Source: Bacteroidales bacterium UBA4333 (GTDB lineage: Bacteria; Bacteroidota; Bacteroidia; Bacteroidales; Paludibacteraceae). Taken from it: a stretch of 64,000 nt of DNA. The notes under the pieces are model-generated. The model did not search any database. It saw nothing but the letters and a program-made list of their open reading frames with translations, and was not told the origin of the DNA. The stretch spans positions 1 through 64,000 of the forward strand of contig DGTP01000001.1 of NCBI GenBank assembly GCA_002394335.1, in the 5' to 3' direction. Of the stretch, positions 7,607 to 17,737 are shown piece by piece. The position numbers and the translations under genes are program-made. The first letter of the stretch is position 1; each line of letters starts with the position of its first letter.

Positions 7607-7930
7607 GCCGTTCGTTTTCGATATTTCAGAGCCACCACACCATCGTTTGATAATGTCAAGCTGAATGATCATCAGTAGCGTGAGTTCTTCCTCTTGGAGC
7701 GCAGTTACCAGCGTCGCGACTGGATGATTAATTTCCTCCATCGTGAGTACCTTGCCCACAAGATCAAAGAACTCTGGTGGATTCCCATTGACGACCAATC
7801 CTCTCTTCATATTGATCCTTCCTCTGTCATCCACAAGCACGATTAAAGATTCTTCCTTTGCACCGACTATCAGTCGGTTATAACATCGTTCATTAGGTTG
7901 GATGCCATCCAACAAAGGGACATGATGTAA
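7607..7930 (+). pseudogene. Decayed coding frame of unknown origin
   Basis: One plus-strand frame reads protein-like sequence for about 107 codons (for example SYQRRDWMINFLHREYLAHK) but is broken by TAG at 7676-7678 and TAA at 7844-7846. An antisense frame of 105 codons is open over almost the same bases (7598-7915), so the coding strand is not certain. I recognise no family. It fits a gene remnant left between the O-acetylation pair and the mannan regulator. Confidence 0.3.
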
Positions 7931-8193
7931 ATCTTGTGCTCAGAGTATTTTTCGCTCCTACCAATTTTACGCTCAGTGCATATCTTGCCTCTAAACATAT
8001 TGGGGATAGTGCATGTTTCGGCTCCAAAAATTTACGGGATAGTGCAGTCCTCTATGGCTGCATCTTGTGAACTTTATCGTAAAAATGACTATAAATTATA
8101 GAAAAATGACAAATCTCTTGCGTATGTCGTAAAAAAGTAGTATCTTTGCACAAAATTACACTTTTTTGACGTTGCTTATAACCAAAGTATAGC
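7931..8193. other. Intergenic region before the AraC regulator
   Basis: Two similar 12-base words, GGGGATAGTGCA (8011 region) and CGGGATAGTGCA (8036 region), occur about 25 bp apart and might be short direct repeats or a binding site. The promoter for the regulator lies downstream at 8118-8148. Nothing else is evident. Confidence 0.4.
8118..8148 (+). promoter_or_regulatory. Promoter of the AraC regulator
   Basis: TTGCGTATGTC (8118-8128) and TATCTTTG (8141-8148), followed by CA, fit the -33/-7 pattern and the extended form seen elsewhere in the window. The start codon lies 45 nt downstream. Confidence 0.75.
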
Positions 8194-9081
8194 ATGAATT
8201 CCAAAGAAGAAAACGGCATTTTACAAGAGATCACTCCGTTAGGAGAGCATGATTTTATGTTTGTGGCAGACAGGCATAAGACCGGGTATGACTTCCCGTT
8301 ACACAAGCATGATCTTTTTGAATTAAATTTTATAGAGAACGCGCGCGGGTGCAGGCGGATAGTTGGCGACAGCGACGAGTTGACAGATGATATTGACTTG
8401 GTGCTAATCTCCTCGCCCCAGTTGGAACACCAATGGGCGCAAGGAGAATGCAATAGTAAAGACATTCATGAGATCACCGTACAGTTCTATTTGGATTTCC
8501 GTACGGGGATTTTTGAGACGAATCCGTTTGCCTCTATCAAGACTATGTTTGAGCGGGCGCAGATGGGACTGGCGTTCCCCAAATCGGCAATTATGCAGGT
8601 ATATCCGCATCTGACCAAATTGAGTAGTTTGGAGGGCTTCTGGGCTGTAAATGAGTTGTTTACAATCCTGTATGAATTGTCCACTTGTACGGAGGCGCGC
8701 ACCTTGGCTTCCTCTTCTTTTGCCAAGGTGGCGGAGAGCAGCGAGAGCCGCCGAGTGCGTAAAGTGGAGACGTATATCCGTGCACATTATGCGGAGGAAC
8801 TACGGCTGGAGCAACTCAGTGAAATGGTAGTGATGTCTCCGTCAGCTTTCTCACGTTTCTTCAAACAGCGGACGGGTAAGACGCTGGCGGAGTTCATTGT
8901 GGATATCCGTCTTGGACACGCGGCGCGGATGTTGATAGATACGATTGCGCCGGTGAGCGAAGTGGCGTATGTCTGCGGGTTTAACACACTCAGTAATTTC
9001 AACCGTCTTTTCCGAAATCGTAAGGGGTGTTCGCCATCGGAATTTCGCGAGCGGTATGTCAAAAAAAAGGTGATTATTTAG
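8194..9081 (+). CDS. AraC-family regulator of the mannan locus
   Basis: The 295-residue protein has a cupin-like N-terminal sensor (DFPLHKHDLFELNFIE near 31-46) and a C-terminal AraC/XylS DNA-binding domain (about 195-290) with two helix-turn-helix units; LRLEQLSEMVVMSPSAFSRF and the family signature VAYVCGFNTLSNFNRLFR are easy to see. It stands alone just ahead of the mannanase promoter and points the same way, so it probably activates the locus in response to a mannan-derived sugar bound by the N-terminal domain. This is unlike the hybrid two-component or SusR regulators common in Bacteroides loci. The regulated sites were not identified. Confidence 0.85.
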   Translation: MNSKEENGILQEITPLGEHDFMFVADRHKTGYDFPLHKHDLFELNFIENARGCRRIVGDSDELTDDIDLVLISSPQLEHQWAQGECNSKDIHEITVQFYLDFRTGIFETNPFASIKTMFERAQMGLAFPKSAIMQVYPHLTKLSSLEGFWAVNELFTILYELSTCTEARTLASSSFAKVAESSESRRVRKVETYIRAHYAEELRLEQLSEMVVMSPSAFSRFFKQRTGKTLAEFIVDIRLGHAARMLIDTIAPVSEVAYVCGFNTLSNFNRLFRNRKGCSPSEFRERYVKKKVII

Positions 9082-9104
9082 TAAAGTGTCAGTCTCTGCA
9101 AAAA

Positions 9105-9141
9105 TTGTGTCAGTGGGTTCGCAAAAATTATAGTAATTTTG
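9105..9141 (+). promoter_or_regulatory. Promoter of the mannan operon
   Basis: TAATTTTG at 9134-9141 followed by CA is a good -7 element. The -33 element is poor: no TTG at the usual distance, the nearest being 9105-9107. A weak -33 fits a promoter that needs the adjacent AraC activator. Transcription would start near 9148, which rules out the TTG start at 9139. Confidence 0.55.
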
Positions 9142-9162
9142 CACCCGAAAACACTAATTGCT

Positions 9163-10263
9163 ATGAGACACGGATCTTTTCTATTAAGTTTTTTGTTTCT
9201 TTTTGTAGGTTGCACGCAGGCGCAAGAGCCTGAGACACAGCCTGTTTCGTCATATGTGTTATGTAACAAGAACGCTACGCCGGAGACGCAGCGGCTGTGG
9301 GCGGTTCTCTGCTCCGAATATGGCAAACGCGCCATGAGCGGTGTAGTGGCGAACGTGGACTGGAACACGCGTGAGACCGAGAATGTATATCAGTGGACGG
9401 GTAAGTATCCGGCGCTTAATGTGTTCGATTTCATCAATATCCATGCCTCCAAAGATGTAAATAAAAGCGGATGGCTCGATTACAGCGACCTTACGCCTGT
9501 TACCGACTGGTACAATGCCGGTGGGGTGGTAGGCTGTATGTGGCATTGGCAGGTACCGGCGAACAACGGCACTAACTACACCTGCTCGCCGGGTTCGCAG
9601 CCGGGCGAAACCTCTTTTGATCCGGAGAAAGTGAGCGATCCCTCTTCCGCCGAATACAAGCGTATGATTCATGATATAGACCAAGTGGCTGGCTATCTGA
9701 AGAAGATGCAGAAACGCGGCATTCCTGTTATCTGGCGTCCGCTTCACGAGGCGGCAGGCAACTCTACGGAGTTCAGCGGTGGCGGCGCATGGTTCTGGTG
9801 GGGTGCCAAAGGCCCTGAGGCGTACAAAGCCCTCTGGCGTTTCCTATACGACCGAATGGTCAATTATCATAAACTCAACAACCTCATCTGGGTCTGGAAC
9901 TCACAGATGAACGACCGGGATTGGTATCCGGGTGACGATGTAGTGGACGTGGTCGGTCGCGATAACTACTACGCGCTTCAATACCCGCTCGCCAAGGAAT
10001 ACAAGCAGCTGCAAGCAGAGTATCCAAACAAATTGATCACTCTCGCCGAATGCGGCAGCGGCGACGAAGTGGATATGTCGATGTGGTCTGCTATATGGGG
10101 GGAAGGCAGCCGCTGGAGCTGGTTCATGACGTGGTATGACTATGACTATAACGCCGGCACCTCCGATGAGCACCGCTTCGCCGGAGAGGCGTGGTGGAAA
10201 GACGCGTTCAACACCGGTCTCGTCATTGACCGCGAGGAAATGAAAAGACTATTAAATTTATAG
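9163..10263 (+). CDS. GH26 endo-beta-mannanase, lipoprotein
   Basis: Starting at ATG 9163, the 366-residue protein has a signal peptide with lipobox FVGC, so it is probably lipid-anchored and shown on the cell surface. It is a GH26 beta-mannanase: IWRPLHEAAG near 190-199 holds the acid/base Glu and LAECGS near 293-298 the nucleophile Glu; WFWWG also fits. An upstream TTG in frame at 9139 lies within the -7 box and is not a start. As first gene of the operon it would cut mannan or galactomannan into oligomers for the SusC/SusD pair. Length is normal for the family. Confidence 0.9.
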   Translation: MRHGSFLLSFLFLFVGCTQAQEPETQPVSSYVLCNKNATPETQRLWAVLCSEYGKRAMSGVVANVDWNTRETENVYQWTGKYPALNVFDFINIHASKDVNKSGWLDYSDLTPVTDWYNAGGVVGCMWHWQVPANNGTNYTCSPGSQPGETSFDPEKVSDPSSAEYKRMIHDIDQVAGYLKKMQKRGIPVIWRPLHEAAGNSTEFSGGGAWFWWGAKGPEAYKALWRFLYDRMVNYHKLNNLIWVWNSQMNDRDWYPGDDVVDVVGRDNYYALQYPLAKEYKQLQAEYPNKLITLAECGSGDEVDMSMWSAIWGEGSRWSWFMTWYDYDYNAGTSDEHRFAGEAWWKDAFNTGLVIDREEMKRLLNL

Positions 10264-10267
10264 AAAC

Positions 10268-11416
10268 ATGCGCGCGTACAGATACATATTTACCGTTCTC
10301 CTTGGTACTTGGTCCTTGGTGGCTTTGTCACTTGAGCGCACCATCCTTCTCGGACCGAAGACGATCGGCAAGGCGTGGAAAGATAATATCCTTATCGAGC
10401 CGCGCCATTTCGCTTCTGCCAAAGCCGGCGATGTGCTCACCGTCTATAACGATCATGCAAAAGGAATGTCTCAGGCTGCGTTCCAACACCCTAAAACTTG
10501 GCAGGGTGTGGCACCCGAATACGGCTGTTTTGGCTTTGCCGGTCCTTTCCGCATGACGCTCTCCGACTCCATATTAAATATCGCGCGCACGTACGGGATT
10601 ATCCTCGGCGGACATGACTATCGCATCTTACGGGTCACACTCTCCGAAGCTTCGGATTATGAAGAGACGATAGTGTGGGCTGGTCCGGCGGTGACGATGA
10701 AAGCCGACTGGTCTGCCTCGGCGGAGATCCCCGGACGATGCTTCGAGAGCCTGCAAGAAGGGGACGGCTTGCGCCTTCATGTCAGCAAGGTTCAAGAGGG
10801 AGCGGCAGCCAAGCTGATGGATTTTACATGGAATGTATTGGCGCCATCGACGGATGGTATTCCTGTAGGAGGAGAGGCATGTACATGGTATATTTATGAC
10901 CGTGCGCCGTTGCTGAAACTGCAACTGGCGGGCTATGGCTCACAGACCGCTATGCGTGTGGGCGGCAAAGGTTACCGGTTGGAGAAGATCGGTATTGTCC
11001 GCCAGACGGGCGAGGTGAGCGAAGATCTCACGGATGTTCAGCGCGCACCGCGTGAATACCAATTGCAGCCCGGCGAACTCTTCCGAGGAGAGAAAGCCTT
11101 TCCTGCCGACTGGAGCGGAAACCTGTCCCTGACTGCTGCACCGTTCCAGCAGAGCACGGAGAACGATGTGCTCGTTATTTCCTACACATTGGATCAAACC
11201 GCAGTGGCATCCGGCACTAAAGCGCAACTGTCCATACGCAACTCACGTTGGCAGGAGATAACCGGTGCCGCAGAACCTGTCTGGTATCCGTTAGACGGAA
11301 CCGATGTGGTCTATATGTTTGACCCCGTGGCGCTGGATCAGGTCAAGACCCGCGGACTCATCCTCACCGGAGTGGGATTCACGCTTACGAAAATAGAACT
11401 AATATCCGCTCAATAA
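10268..11416 (+). CDS. Secreted three-module surface protein, putative glycan binder
   Basis: The 382-residue protein has a signal peptide and three repeats of a beta-rich module of about 110 residues (roughly 22-125, 131-248, 262-380). The modules share a pattern: a start like ETIVWAG, a GDxLxV strand, then a late GLILTGVGFTLTKIEL-like strand. The same module occurs in the proteins at 16430 and 17862. Its place beside SusC/SusD suggests a surface glycan-binding role like SusE/SusF. No catalytic residues were recognised. A short word-like tract (TTGGTACTTGG and relatives) lies inside the signal-peptide codons at 10297-10334. Confidence 0.6.
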   Translation: MRAYRYIFTVLLGTWSLVALSLERTILLGPKTIGKAWKDNILIEPRHFASAKAGDVLTVYNDHAKGMSQAAFQHPKTWQGVAPEYGCFGFAGPFRMTLSDSILNIARTYGIILGGHDYRILRVTLSEASDYEETIVWAGPAVTMKADWSASAEIPGRCFESLQEGDGLRLHVSKVQEGAAAKLMDFTWNVLAPSTDGIPVGGEACTWYIYDRAPLLKLQLAGYGSQTAMRVGGKGYRLEKIGIVRQTGEVSEDLTDVQRAPREYQLQPGELFRGEKAFPADWSGNLSLTAAPFQQSTENDVLVISYTLDQTAVASGTKAQLSIRNSRWQEITGAAEPVWYPLDGTDVVYMFDPVALDQVKTRGLILTGVGFTLTKIELISAQ

Positions 11417-11417
11417 T

Positions 11418-14400
11418 ATGAAAAACAACTCCTTCGTACATCGTACAGGGCTCCTTCGTATAGTCTTTGTCCTTTGTACTTTGTCCCTTAGTACCTTATT
11501 AACGGCCCAGACGAAGGTCACCGGTTTGGTCATGGACGGGACGAACAATGAGACCGCCATTGGAGCCTCTATCATCGTGCCGGGTACTACGGTAGGTACG
11601 GTCACGGATTTTGACGGCAGGTTCACCATCGAAGTGCCGGACGGCAAGTTCATCCTCCAGATTTCCATGGTGGGTTATAAGACCCAAGTGGTGAATATCA
11701 AAGGCAAGACCTCGGTGGAAGTGACGCTTATGGAGGATGCCCTGGTAATGGACGAAGTGGTGGTTGTCGGTTATGGTACGATGAAGAAACGCGACCTCTC
11801 CGGTTCGGTCAGCCAAATCAAATCCGAGGATATTATGCAGGGCGGTCAGATGAATGTGGCTAATAGTCTGGAGGGAAAGATCGCCGGTGTGGATGTGAAA
11901 GCATCCGACGGAGCTCCGGGATCCGGAGTGAGTATCACTGTCCGCGGTGCCAACTCGTTCACTACTTCCTCGCAGCCCCTTTATATCGTTGATGGTATTC
12001 CTTTCGGTACCGACCCAAACGGCGTTCCCTCATCCGGAGCCAACGACGGACAGAATACTTCGCAGAACCCGCTCTCGATGATTAACCCCAACGACATTGA
12101 GAAGATAGAGGTACTCAAGGACGCTTCGGCTACCGCCATCTATGGTTCGCGTGGAGCCAATGGCGTGGTGATCATCACCACCCGCAAAGGGCAGGAAGGC
12201 AGACCGCGCGTAGAACTGAATATCAAAGGCTCGGTACAGCAGATTGGCCGCAAGGTTGAGATGCTCGATCCGTACCATTACGCCCTCTATCAGAACGAAG
12301 CGGCAGCGAACAGCCGCACTTACGAAGGCGGTACACAGCGTGACCCCTATCGCGGCGAGTGGGATTATCCGTATATCGGTTCCGGCTATGTCTATACCCA
12401 GGGCAAGTACAACCCCTCGCCGGAGGACTTTCTCAACCCCGGTCTCCGCACCGATAAGTACGGAAACGTGGATGAGGTAGCTGGTGCCGACTGGCAACAG
12501 CAGATTTACCAACTCGGTTGGTCGCAGGAGTACAATGCCGCAGTCTCCGGCGGCACCGACAAAGGCTACTACTCCTTCTCCGGCTCCTACGCCGACCAGA
12601 CGGGTATTATCAAGAATACCGGCTACAAACGCTACGGTCTTTCTATCAACACAGCTTGGCATATCACCAAATGGCTGGAGATAGGCACCTCGCAGCACTT
12701 CACCAACGCCACCACCAATTTCCAGCGCACCAACTCAGAGAACACGGGTATCATCCGTTCGTCGCTCATCTTCCCGCCTACCTACGGACCGCATGCTCAG
12801 ACCGAGCAACTGGACGAACTGAACTGGCTGGCAGCCAACCCTGTCAACTATGTCAACGGTGCCAAGGACGAACTCAAGCAAATCTCATGGTTCTCGTCCT
12901 CCTTCGTGGAGTTCACTATCCAGCCGTGGCTCAAGCTGCGCCAGAACCTCGGTCTTGGGTATAACGACGGGCATCGCTCCACCTACTACGACCGCCATAC
13001 GCAAGAAGGCAAATCGCCCTATAACGGCAAAGCGGGCAAAGCGTCCTCTATTTGGAAATCGCTTACTTCCGAGACTCTGCTCACCTTCGATCACAAGTTC
13101 AACGAGAAACATTCGATCAATGCGGTGCTCGGTGTCACTTTCGAACGTGGATGGGGAGAGAACGAGTCCGTGACAGCTACCAATTTCCCCAACGACCTCA
13201 CCAAGGATGCGAATATGGCATTGGCACTGGACAAGGCGGTGCTGCAAAGCTCCAAGACGGTCCAATCGCTGGAATCTTACCTCGCCCGTGTCAACTACAC
13301 CCTCATGGGGCGCTACCTCTTCACGGCTTCTGCCCGTGTGGACGGCTCGTCCTCGTTTGCTGCCAAAAATAAATGGGCACCTTTCTTCTCCGGCGCTTTC
13401 GCCTGGCGCATGATTGACGAGGAATGGATGCAGTCGCAGGATGTCCTCTCTAACTGGAAATGGCGCGTCTCTTTCGGCGAGACAGGTAATCAAGCCATCG
13501 GTGCCTATCGCACGCTCACCGTCTTCGATGCCGCCAACTATCCTTACGCGGGTATGCTGGAGTCTGGCGAAGCGATGATTGACTGGCGCGGACCGACCAA
13601 CTCGGATCTCCGGTGGGAGACAACCGACCAGGCAGATGCAGGACTGGACATCGGATTTCTCAACAACCGCGTTAATCTCACCCTCGATTATTATTGGAAA
13701 AAGACCCGCGACCTGCTCCAGAATGTAACTATCCCCTCCTCATCCGGTTTCAGCCAGATGATGATCAACTCCGGATGGGTCATCAACCAGGGCTTCGAAC
13801 TATCCCTCTCTGCAGTCGCAATCGACATCCGTGACTGGAAATGGACTCTCGATGCCAATTTCTCCCTTAACCGCAACCGTATCGGTGGACTCAAGGGTGA
13901 CCAGTACGCTACGGCTCTCTGGTCCAAGGCGGACCAAGTTTTCTTGCAGCGCAACGGCTGTCCTATCGGTACGCTCTATGGCTACAAAGAAGAAGGCATC
14001 GACCCTGCTACGGGAGAGATCATCTACGCCGACCTCACCGGGGATGGGAAAATAACCGAAGCCGACCGTACCATCATCGGAAACACGAATCCGGATTTCA
14101 CCTATTCGCTTACTTCGCGCCTATCGTGGAAAGGACTCTCCCTCAATTTCATGCTCCAAGGCTCGCACGGCAACGACATCTTTAACTATAACCTCACGGA
14201 TATCACCATGTCCAATATCGGTAATATCACCAAGACGGCGTACGAAGGCCGCTGGACGCCGCAGACGGCTACTACTGCCACTTGGCCCAAACCTACTGCC
14301 GGATATAACCGCACATGGCTTGTCTCCGACCGCTATGTAGAGGATGGCTCGTTCCTCAAAATCAAATATATAACCCTCTCGTACGACTGGAATAACCCCG

Positions 14401-14582
14401 CCAAGTGGCTGCAGAAGATCAATTTCAACTTTACGGTCAATAACGTCTATACCTTCACGCGCTACTCGTGGTTTGAACCCGATGTCAATGCCGCCGGCAA
14501 CAACCCTGCATGCCCGGGCGTAGACTCTTATTCGTACCCCTCTGCACGAACTTATAGCCTCGGTATTAACTTTGTATTCTGA
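11418..14582 (+). CDS. susC: SusC-like TonB-dependent outer-membrane transporter
   Basis: This 1054-residue protein has a signal peptide, a CarboxypepD_reg-like domain (about 32-110, containing GTTVGTVTDFDGRFTI), a plug domain (MKKRDLSGSVSQIKSEDI near 127, then LYIVDGIPFG and ATAIYGSRGANGVVIITTRKG), and a long beta barrel ending in the aromatic C-terminus GINFVF. It imports mannan oligosaccharides through the outer membrane with energy from TonB-ExbBD. The gene starts 1 bp after the previous stop and overlaps the susD start. The signal-peptide codons contain a CCTTCGTACATCGTAC-type tract (11430-11490). Length and order are typical. Confidence 0.95.
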   Translation: MKNNSFVHRTGLLRIVFVLCTLSLSTLLTAQTKVTGLVMDGTNNETAIGASIIVPGTTVGTVTDFDGRFTIEVPDGKFILQISMVGYKTQVVNIKGKTSVEVTLMEDALVMDEVVVVGYGTMKKRDLSGSVSQIKSEDIMQGGQMNVANSLEGKIAGVDVKASDGAPGSGVSITVRGANSFTTSSQPLYIVDGIPFGTDPNGVPSSGANDGQNTSQNPLSMINPNDIEKIEVLKDASATAIYGSRGANGVVIITTRKGQEGRPRVELNIKGSVQQIGRKVEMLDPYHYALYQNEAAANSRTYEGGTQRDPYRGEWDYPYIGSGYVYTQGKYNPSPEDFLNPGLRTDKYGNVDEVAGADWQQQIYQLGWSQEYNAAVSGGTDKGYYSFSGSYADQTGIIKNTGYKRYGLSINTAWHITKWLEIGTSQHFTNATTNFQRTNSENTGIIRSSLIFPPTYGPHAQTEQLDELNWLAANPVNYVNGAKDELKQISWFSSSFVEFTIQPWLKLRQNLGLGYNDGHRSTYYDRHTQEGKSPYNGKAGKASSIWKSLTSETLLTFDHKFNEKHSINAVLGVTFERGWGENESVTATNFPNDLTKDANMALALDKAVLQSSKTVQSLESYLARVNYTLMGRYLFTASARVDGSSSFAAKNKWAPFFSGAFAWRMIDEEWMQSQDVLSNWKWRVSFGETGNQAIGAYRTLTVFDAANYPYAGMLESGEAMIDWRGPTNSDLRWETTDQADAGLDIGFLNNRVNLTLDYYWKKTRDLLQNVTIPSSSGFSQMMINSGWVINQGFELSLSAVAIDIRDWKWTLDANFSLNRNRIGGLKGDQYATALWSKADQVFLQRNGCPIGTLYGYKEEGIDPATGEIIYADLTGDGKITEADRTIIGNTNPDFTYSLTSRLSWKGLSLNFMLQGSHGNDIFNYNLTDITMSNIGNITKTAYEGRWTPQTATTATWPKPTAGYNRTWLVSDRYVEDGSFLKIKYITLSYDWNNPAKWLQKINFNFTVNNVYTFTRYSWFEPDVNAAGNNPACPGVDSYSYPSARTYSLGINFVF

Positions 14583-16399
14583 TGAAAGGAGAAATAGTTA
14601 TGAGAAAGAATATATCTAACAGTCCGAAGGACGGTCTTACAGCAAAGCGGTCTAACAGGCTATTTATAGCCGGTCTTATAGCGTTAGTGGTCAGCGCGTT
14701 CGCGCTTCCCTCCTGCTCATGGATAGAAGAAAACCCCGACTCGCTCATTACGCCCGCCCAACTCGGCGACAGCGAAGAGGCATGCGACCAACTCGTCACA
14801 GGTGTCTATTCCAAATGGATATACGACATGTTCTGTTGGGGCTATTTCCCGCGTATGTTGGAGTTCGATGCAGATTATATCTCTGGTCCGGACTGGCTCT
14901 TCGGTACGTTCGGTGCAGGTAATTTCCAAGGCGAACCCGATCTTACCGATGCGCTATGGAAAGGTTGCTACGGACTTATCGGGCGCGCCAATACGGCTGA
15001 ACGATATATCTCAGAAATGAAGAATATCTCATCTGCCTATAAGAACAATGCCTTGGGCGAACTGCGTTTCCAGAAAGCCTTCGCCTATTTCCTCCTCGTC
15101 CGCGCTTATGGTGAAGTGCCTATCCAGCCCGAGACGGAGACCTTCGACCGCAACCAGCCTCGTCAAGAGGTTACGAAGGTTTATGACCATATCATAGGTC
15201 TGCTGGAACCCGCTACCCGTATGCTCTACAAGAACACCGACGAAGCTTACCGTCCCGGACATGTCTCCGCTGGCTCGGCTGCAGGACTGCTCGCCAAGGT
15301 CTATGCCACCGAAGCGGCATACGCCATGCCTGCCGGAACAGAACTTATTGTCCGTACGGGTGCTCCCTATACAACGGTCAATGGCACCAAACGCTATGCA
15401 CCGCTGCAAAACCTTACCTTTACCAAACAAACGGTTCCCGGATATGAGTCCCTTGACCCGCTCCAGCTCTATCAGCAGGCAGCCGACTGGGCGGAGGAAC
15501 TGCTCAATGGTACGTTCGGTACATACGAACTGTCCGACTATTCCGTCCTCTGGACCAAAGCCAACGCTAATGCTTCCGAGTTTCTTTTCTCCGTAGGAAC
15601 GGTCTCCGGCGATGCTACTTACAAAACCTCCGTCCACACCCAATACGAGGGCTATATGACTGCTGCCGGATCGGACTTCATTCAGTCCGGCGGATGGACG
15701 GGCTGCACGCGCCACTGGTATGACCTCTTCGACCATGACGACTTCCGTATCACCAAAGGTGTCCGCCATCGCTGGCGCAACTACACCCAGCGCGAGTCCA
15801 ACTCCGGCTTCTATTACCCCTACGATGATGAATATACGATCATGGCTACCGGACGCAATCTCAACGGCGAATGGGTCAAAGCCCCCTCCGGTATCTATGC
15901 CGATGGAGTCAATTATTACTACTCCATGGATGCCCAGTGCCTTGCTTTCACTACCAAGTACGAGGATGTGACCGACCCTTCTATTGACCAAGCGGATGCC
16001 AACTGGCCCTTCCTGCGCCTTGCAGATGTCGTCCTTATCTACGCCGAAGCGCTCAACGAACTGGGCAAACCCGGTGACGCAATCGCCCAACTCAATAAGG
16101 TACGCGCACGTTCCAATGCCGCACGTGCCTCCATGGGAGGAACCAATGCCCTCTCTACCCAAACCCTCCGCCGCTCGGCGATCATCGAGGAACGCGCCAA
16201 AGAGCTTGCCTGTGAGGCCGACCGCCGATGGGATCTCCTTCGATGGGGCATCTACCTCGATGCCATGAATGCCATCGGAGGAACAGATGACTCCGGTGTC
16301 AACAAAACCCGCACATCCCGTAATCTCCTCTTCCCCCTGCCTGTGCAGGAACTTAATACCAACTCCGCCATTACCGCCAACAACCCCGGATGGCAATAA
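14582..16399 (+). CDS. susD: SusD-like surface glycan-binding lipoprotein
   Basis: The 605-residue product has a signal peptide with lipobox near LPSCSW, a RagB/SusD fold with the usual N-terminal helices, and the C-terminal family features FLRLADVVLIYAEALNELGK and EERAKELACEADRRWDLLRW. It caps the SusC barrel and hands it oligosaccharide. ATG 14582 overlaps the susC stop (TGATG); an alternative ATG at 14600 would shorten the N-terminus by six residues with no effect on the signal peptide. Length is normal. Confidence 0.95.
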   Translation: MKGEIVMRKNISNSPKDGLTAKRSNRLFIAGLIALVVSAFALPSCSWIEENPDSLITPAQLGDSEEACDQLVTGVYSKWIYDMFCWGYFPRMLEFDADYISGPDWLFGTFGAGNFQGEPDLTDALWKGCYGLIGRANTAERYISEMKNISSAYKNNALGELRFQKAFAYFLLVRAYGEVPIQPETETFDRNQPRQEVTKVYDHIIGLLEPATRMLYKNTDEAYRPGHVSAGSAAGLLAKVYATEAAYAMPAGTELIVRTGAPYTTVNGTKRYAPLQNLTFTKQTVPGYESLDPLQLYQQAADWAEELLNGTFGTYELSDYSVLWTKANANASEFLFSVGTVSGDATYKTSVHTQYEGYMTAAGSDFIQSGGWTGCTRHWYDLFDHDDFRITKGVRHRWRNYTQRESNSGFYYPYDDEYTIMATGRNLNGEWVKAPSGIYADGVNYYYSMDAQCLAFTTKYEDVTDPSIDQADANWPFLRLADVVLIYAEALNELGKPGDAIAQLNKVRARSNAARASMGGTNALSTQTLRRSAIIEERAKELACEADRRWDLLRWGIYLDAMNAIGGTDDSGVNKTRTSRNLLFPLPVQELNTNSAITANNPGWQ

Positions 16400-16429
16400 A
16401 CAATATTAATTATTAAATTACTATCTATT

Positions 16430-17725
16430 ATGAAAAAACATCTCCATTATGCCTTGTACTTGGTACTTTGTACCTTTGTACCTTTCCTCTCCCTCTCCGC
16501 AGCGGAGACCACGCTCTGGGAGTCAACCTACACCGACGGCGTAGAAATCAACAGCGAGACCGTCGCTTCTTTCAAAGCCGGCGACATCCTCCGTATCTAT
16601 CTCTCTGTGCCCGAGTCCGGCGCCAACTTCAAGATCTGCTACAAAGGTGCGCCTGACTGGTCCGAGACCGCTATACCCTCACTCGACTCACAATGGCCGT
16701 GGGTCAACGGTGGCGAAGACCATTTCGACCTGACCTTCACGCAAGAAGACATTACAGCTTTCTCGGGAAAGAATATCTACATCTATCAGGGTGACAACAG
16801 TCTCATTAGCAAAGTCACATTGGTAACCGAAGACCAAGACCCGGAACCCCAACCGACCGACCGCGTTGCAGAAACACTATGGGAAGGAACGCAAGTTCTG
16901 GGTGCAGAGGGAAATGACGGCTTCGGCATCGATGCTGCCAAACTGCAAAACTTGGCGCTCAACGACTCTATAGCAATCACCATTACCGATCTCACCGACT
17001 CCTATTGCCAAATCAATATCGCTGCCAATGACCCATGGACTGCTATTCCCGGTACGAACTGGGAGTCACTGACTGCCGCAGGCACTTATCGTTATGCCGT
17101 GGCAGATGCGGACCTCGTAGCTAATATCAAAACTTCCGGTCTGACCATCCAAGGCAAACTCTGTACCGTCACCAAACTGCAACTCCTGCCTTACCAAGAG
17201 CCGGGCGATGATCCCGAACCACAGCCCGAAACCAAAGAATATGAAGACCAAACCGTCTGGACAGGCAACACCGCTATCTCATGGAACGCGGAGGAATACC
17301 CGGGTGAACAATTCGACACCTACACTGTGCAACAGGATATGTTGGCAGGGCTTGCCAAAGATGACAGTATAAAGATCTATTACACCGATGCGATAGAAGG
17401 AGCACAGTTCGCTCTTACCTATAAAGCCGGCGAGAACTGGGATTGGACCGACCTTGCTGTTACCAACCACACCTCCTTCTTCGCCTACAAAGTCGCAACC
17501 GATGAGATAGCGCAGGATATTGCCGACCATGGTCTCGTAATCCGCGGACAAGGCTACCACCTCACATCTATCGTCATCGGCAAACCCCAGAAAGGAACTT
17601 CCGGCATAGAGAATACCGTATCCGCTAAGATGGACGGAGCAACCAAAGTCCTCCGTAACGGTCAACTCTATATACAGTATAACGGACAGATGTACAATGT
17701 GCAAGGGCAAAAAATCTGCTTCTAA
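16430..17725 (+). CDS. Secreted modular surface protein in SusE/SusF position
   Basis: A 431-residue protein with a signal peptide and three modules of the family described for 10268 (about 25-133, 143-255, 270-385), separated by proline- and acid-rich linkers such as DQDPEPQPTD. It ends with a short tail, VLRNGQLYIQYNGQMYNVQG, shared with three other proteins in the window. Position after susD suggests glycan binding at the cell surface. The tail may be a sorting or anchoring signal, because it recurs only at the C-terminal ends of exported proteins; this is inference. A tract of GTACTTGGTACTTTGTACC type lies in the signal-peptide codons. Confidence 0.6.
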   Translation: MKKHLHYALYLVLCTFVPFLSLSAAETTLWESTYTDGVEINSETVASFKAGDILRIYLSVPESGANFKICYKGAPDWSETAIPSLDSQWPWVNGGEDHFDLTFTQEDITAFSGKNIYIYQGDNSLISKVTLVTEDQDPEPQPTDRVAETLWEGTQVLGAEGNDGFGIDAAKLQNLALNDSIAITITDLTDSYCQINIAANDPWTAIPGTNWESLTAAGTYRYAVADADLVANIKTSGLTIQGKLCTVTKLQLLPYQEPGDDPEPQPETKEYEDQTVWTGNTAISWNAEEYPGEQFDTYTVQQDMLAGLAKDDSIKIYYTDAIEGAQFALTYKAGENWDWTDLAVTNHTSFFAYKVATDEIAQDIADHGLVIRGQGYHLTSIVIGKPQKGTSGIENTVSAKMDGATKVLRNGQLYIQYNGQMYNVQGQKICF

Positions 17726-17737
17726 TCTGCACTTAAA

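Noticed and set aside
8194..9081. A hybrid two-component or SusR-type regulator for the mannan locus
   Set aside because: The protein has a simple cupin-like plus AraC domain layout without membrane or kinase domains.
9139..9162. TTG start eight codons upstream of the mannanase ATG
   Set aside because: It lies in the -7 promoter box and would not be transcribed.
12030..12698. A 222-codon minus-strand frame inside susC
   Set aside because: Antisense shadow of a GC-rich coding gene; no independent features.
15029..16396. A 455-codon minus-strand frame opposite susD
   Set aside because: Long only because of the GC-rich codon use of susD; no family features.
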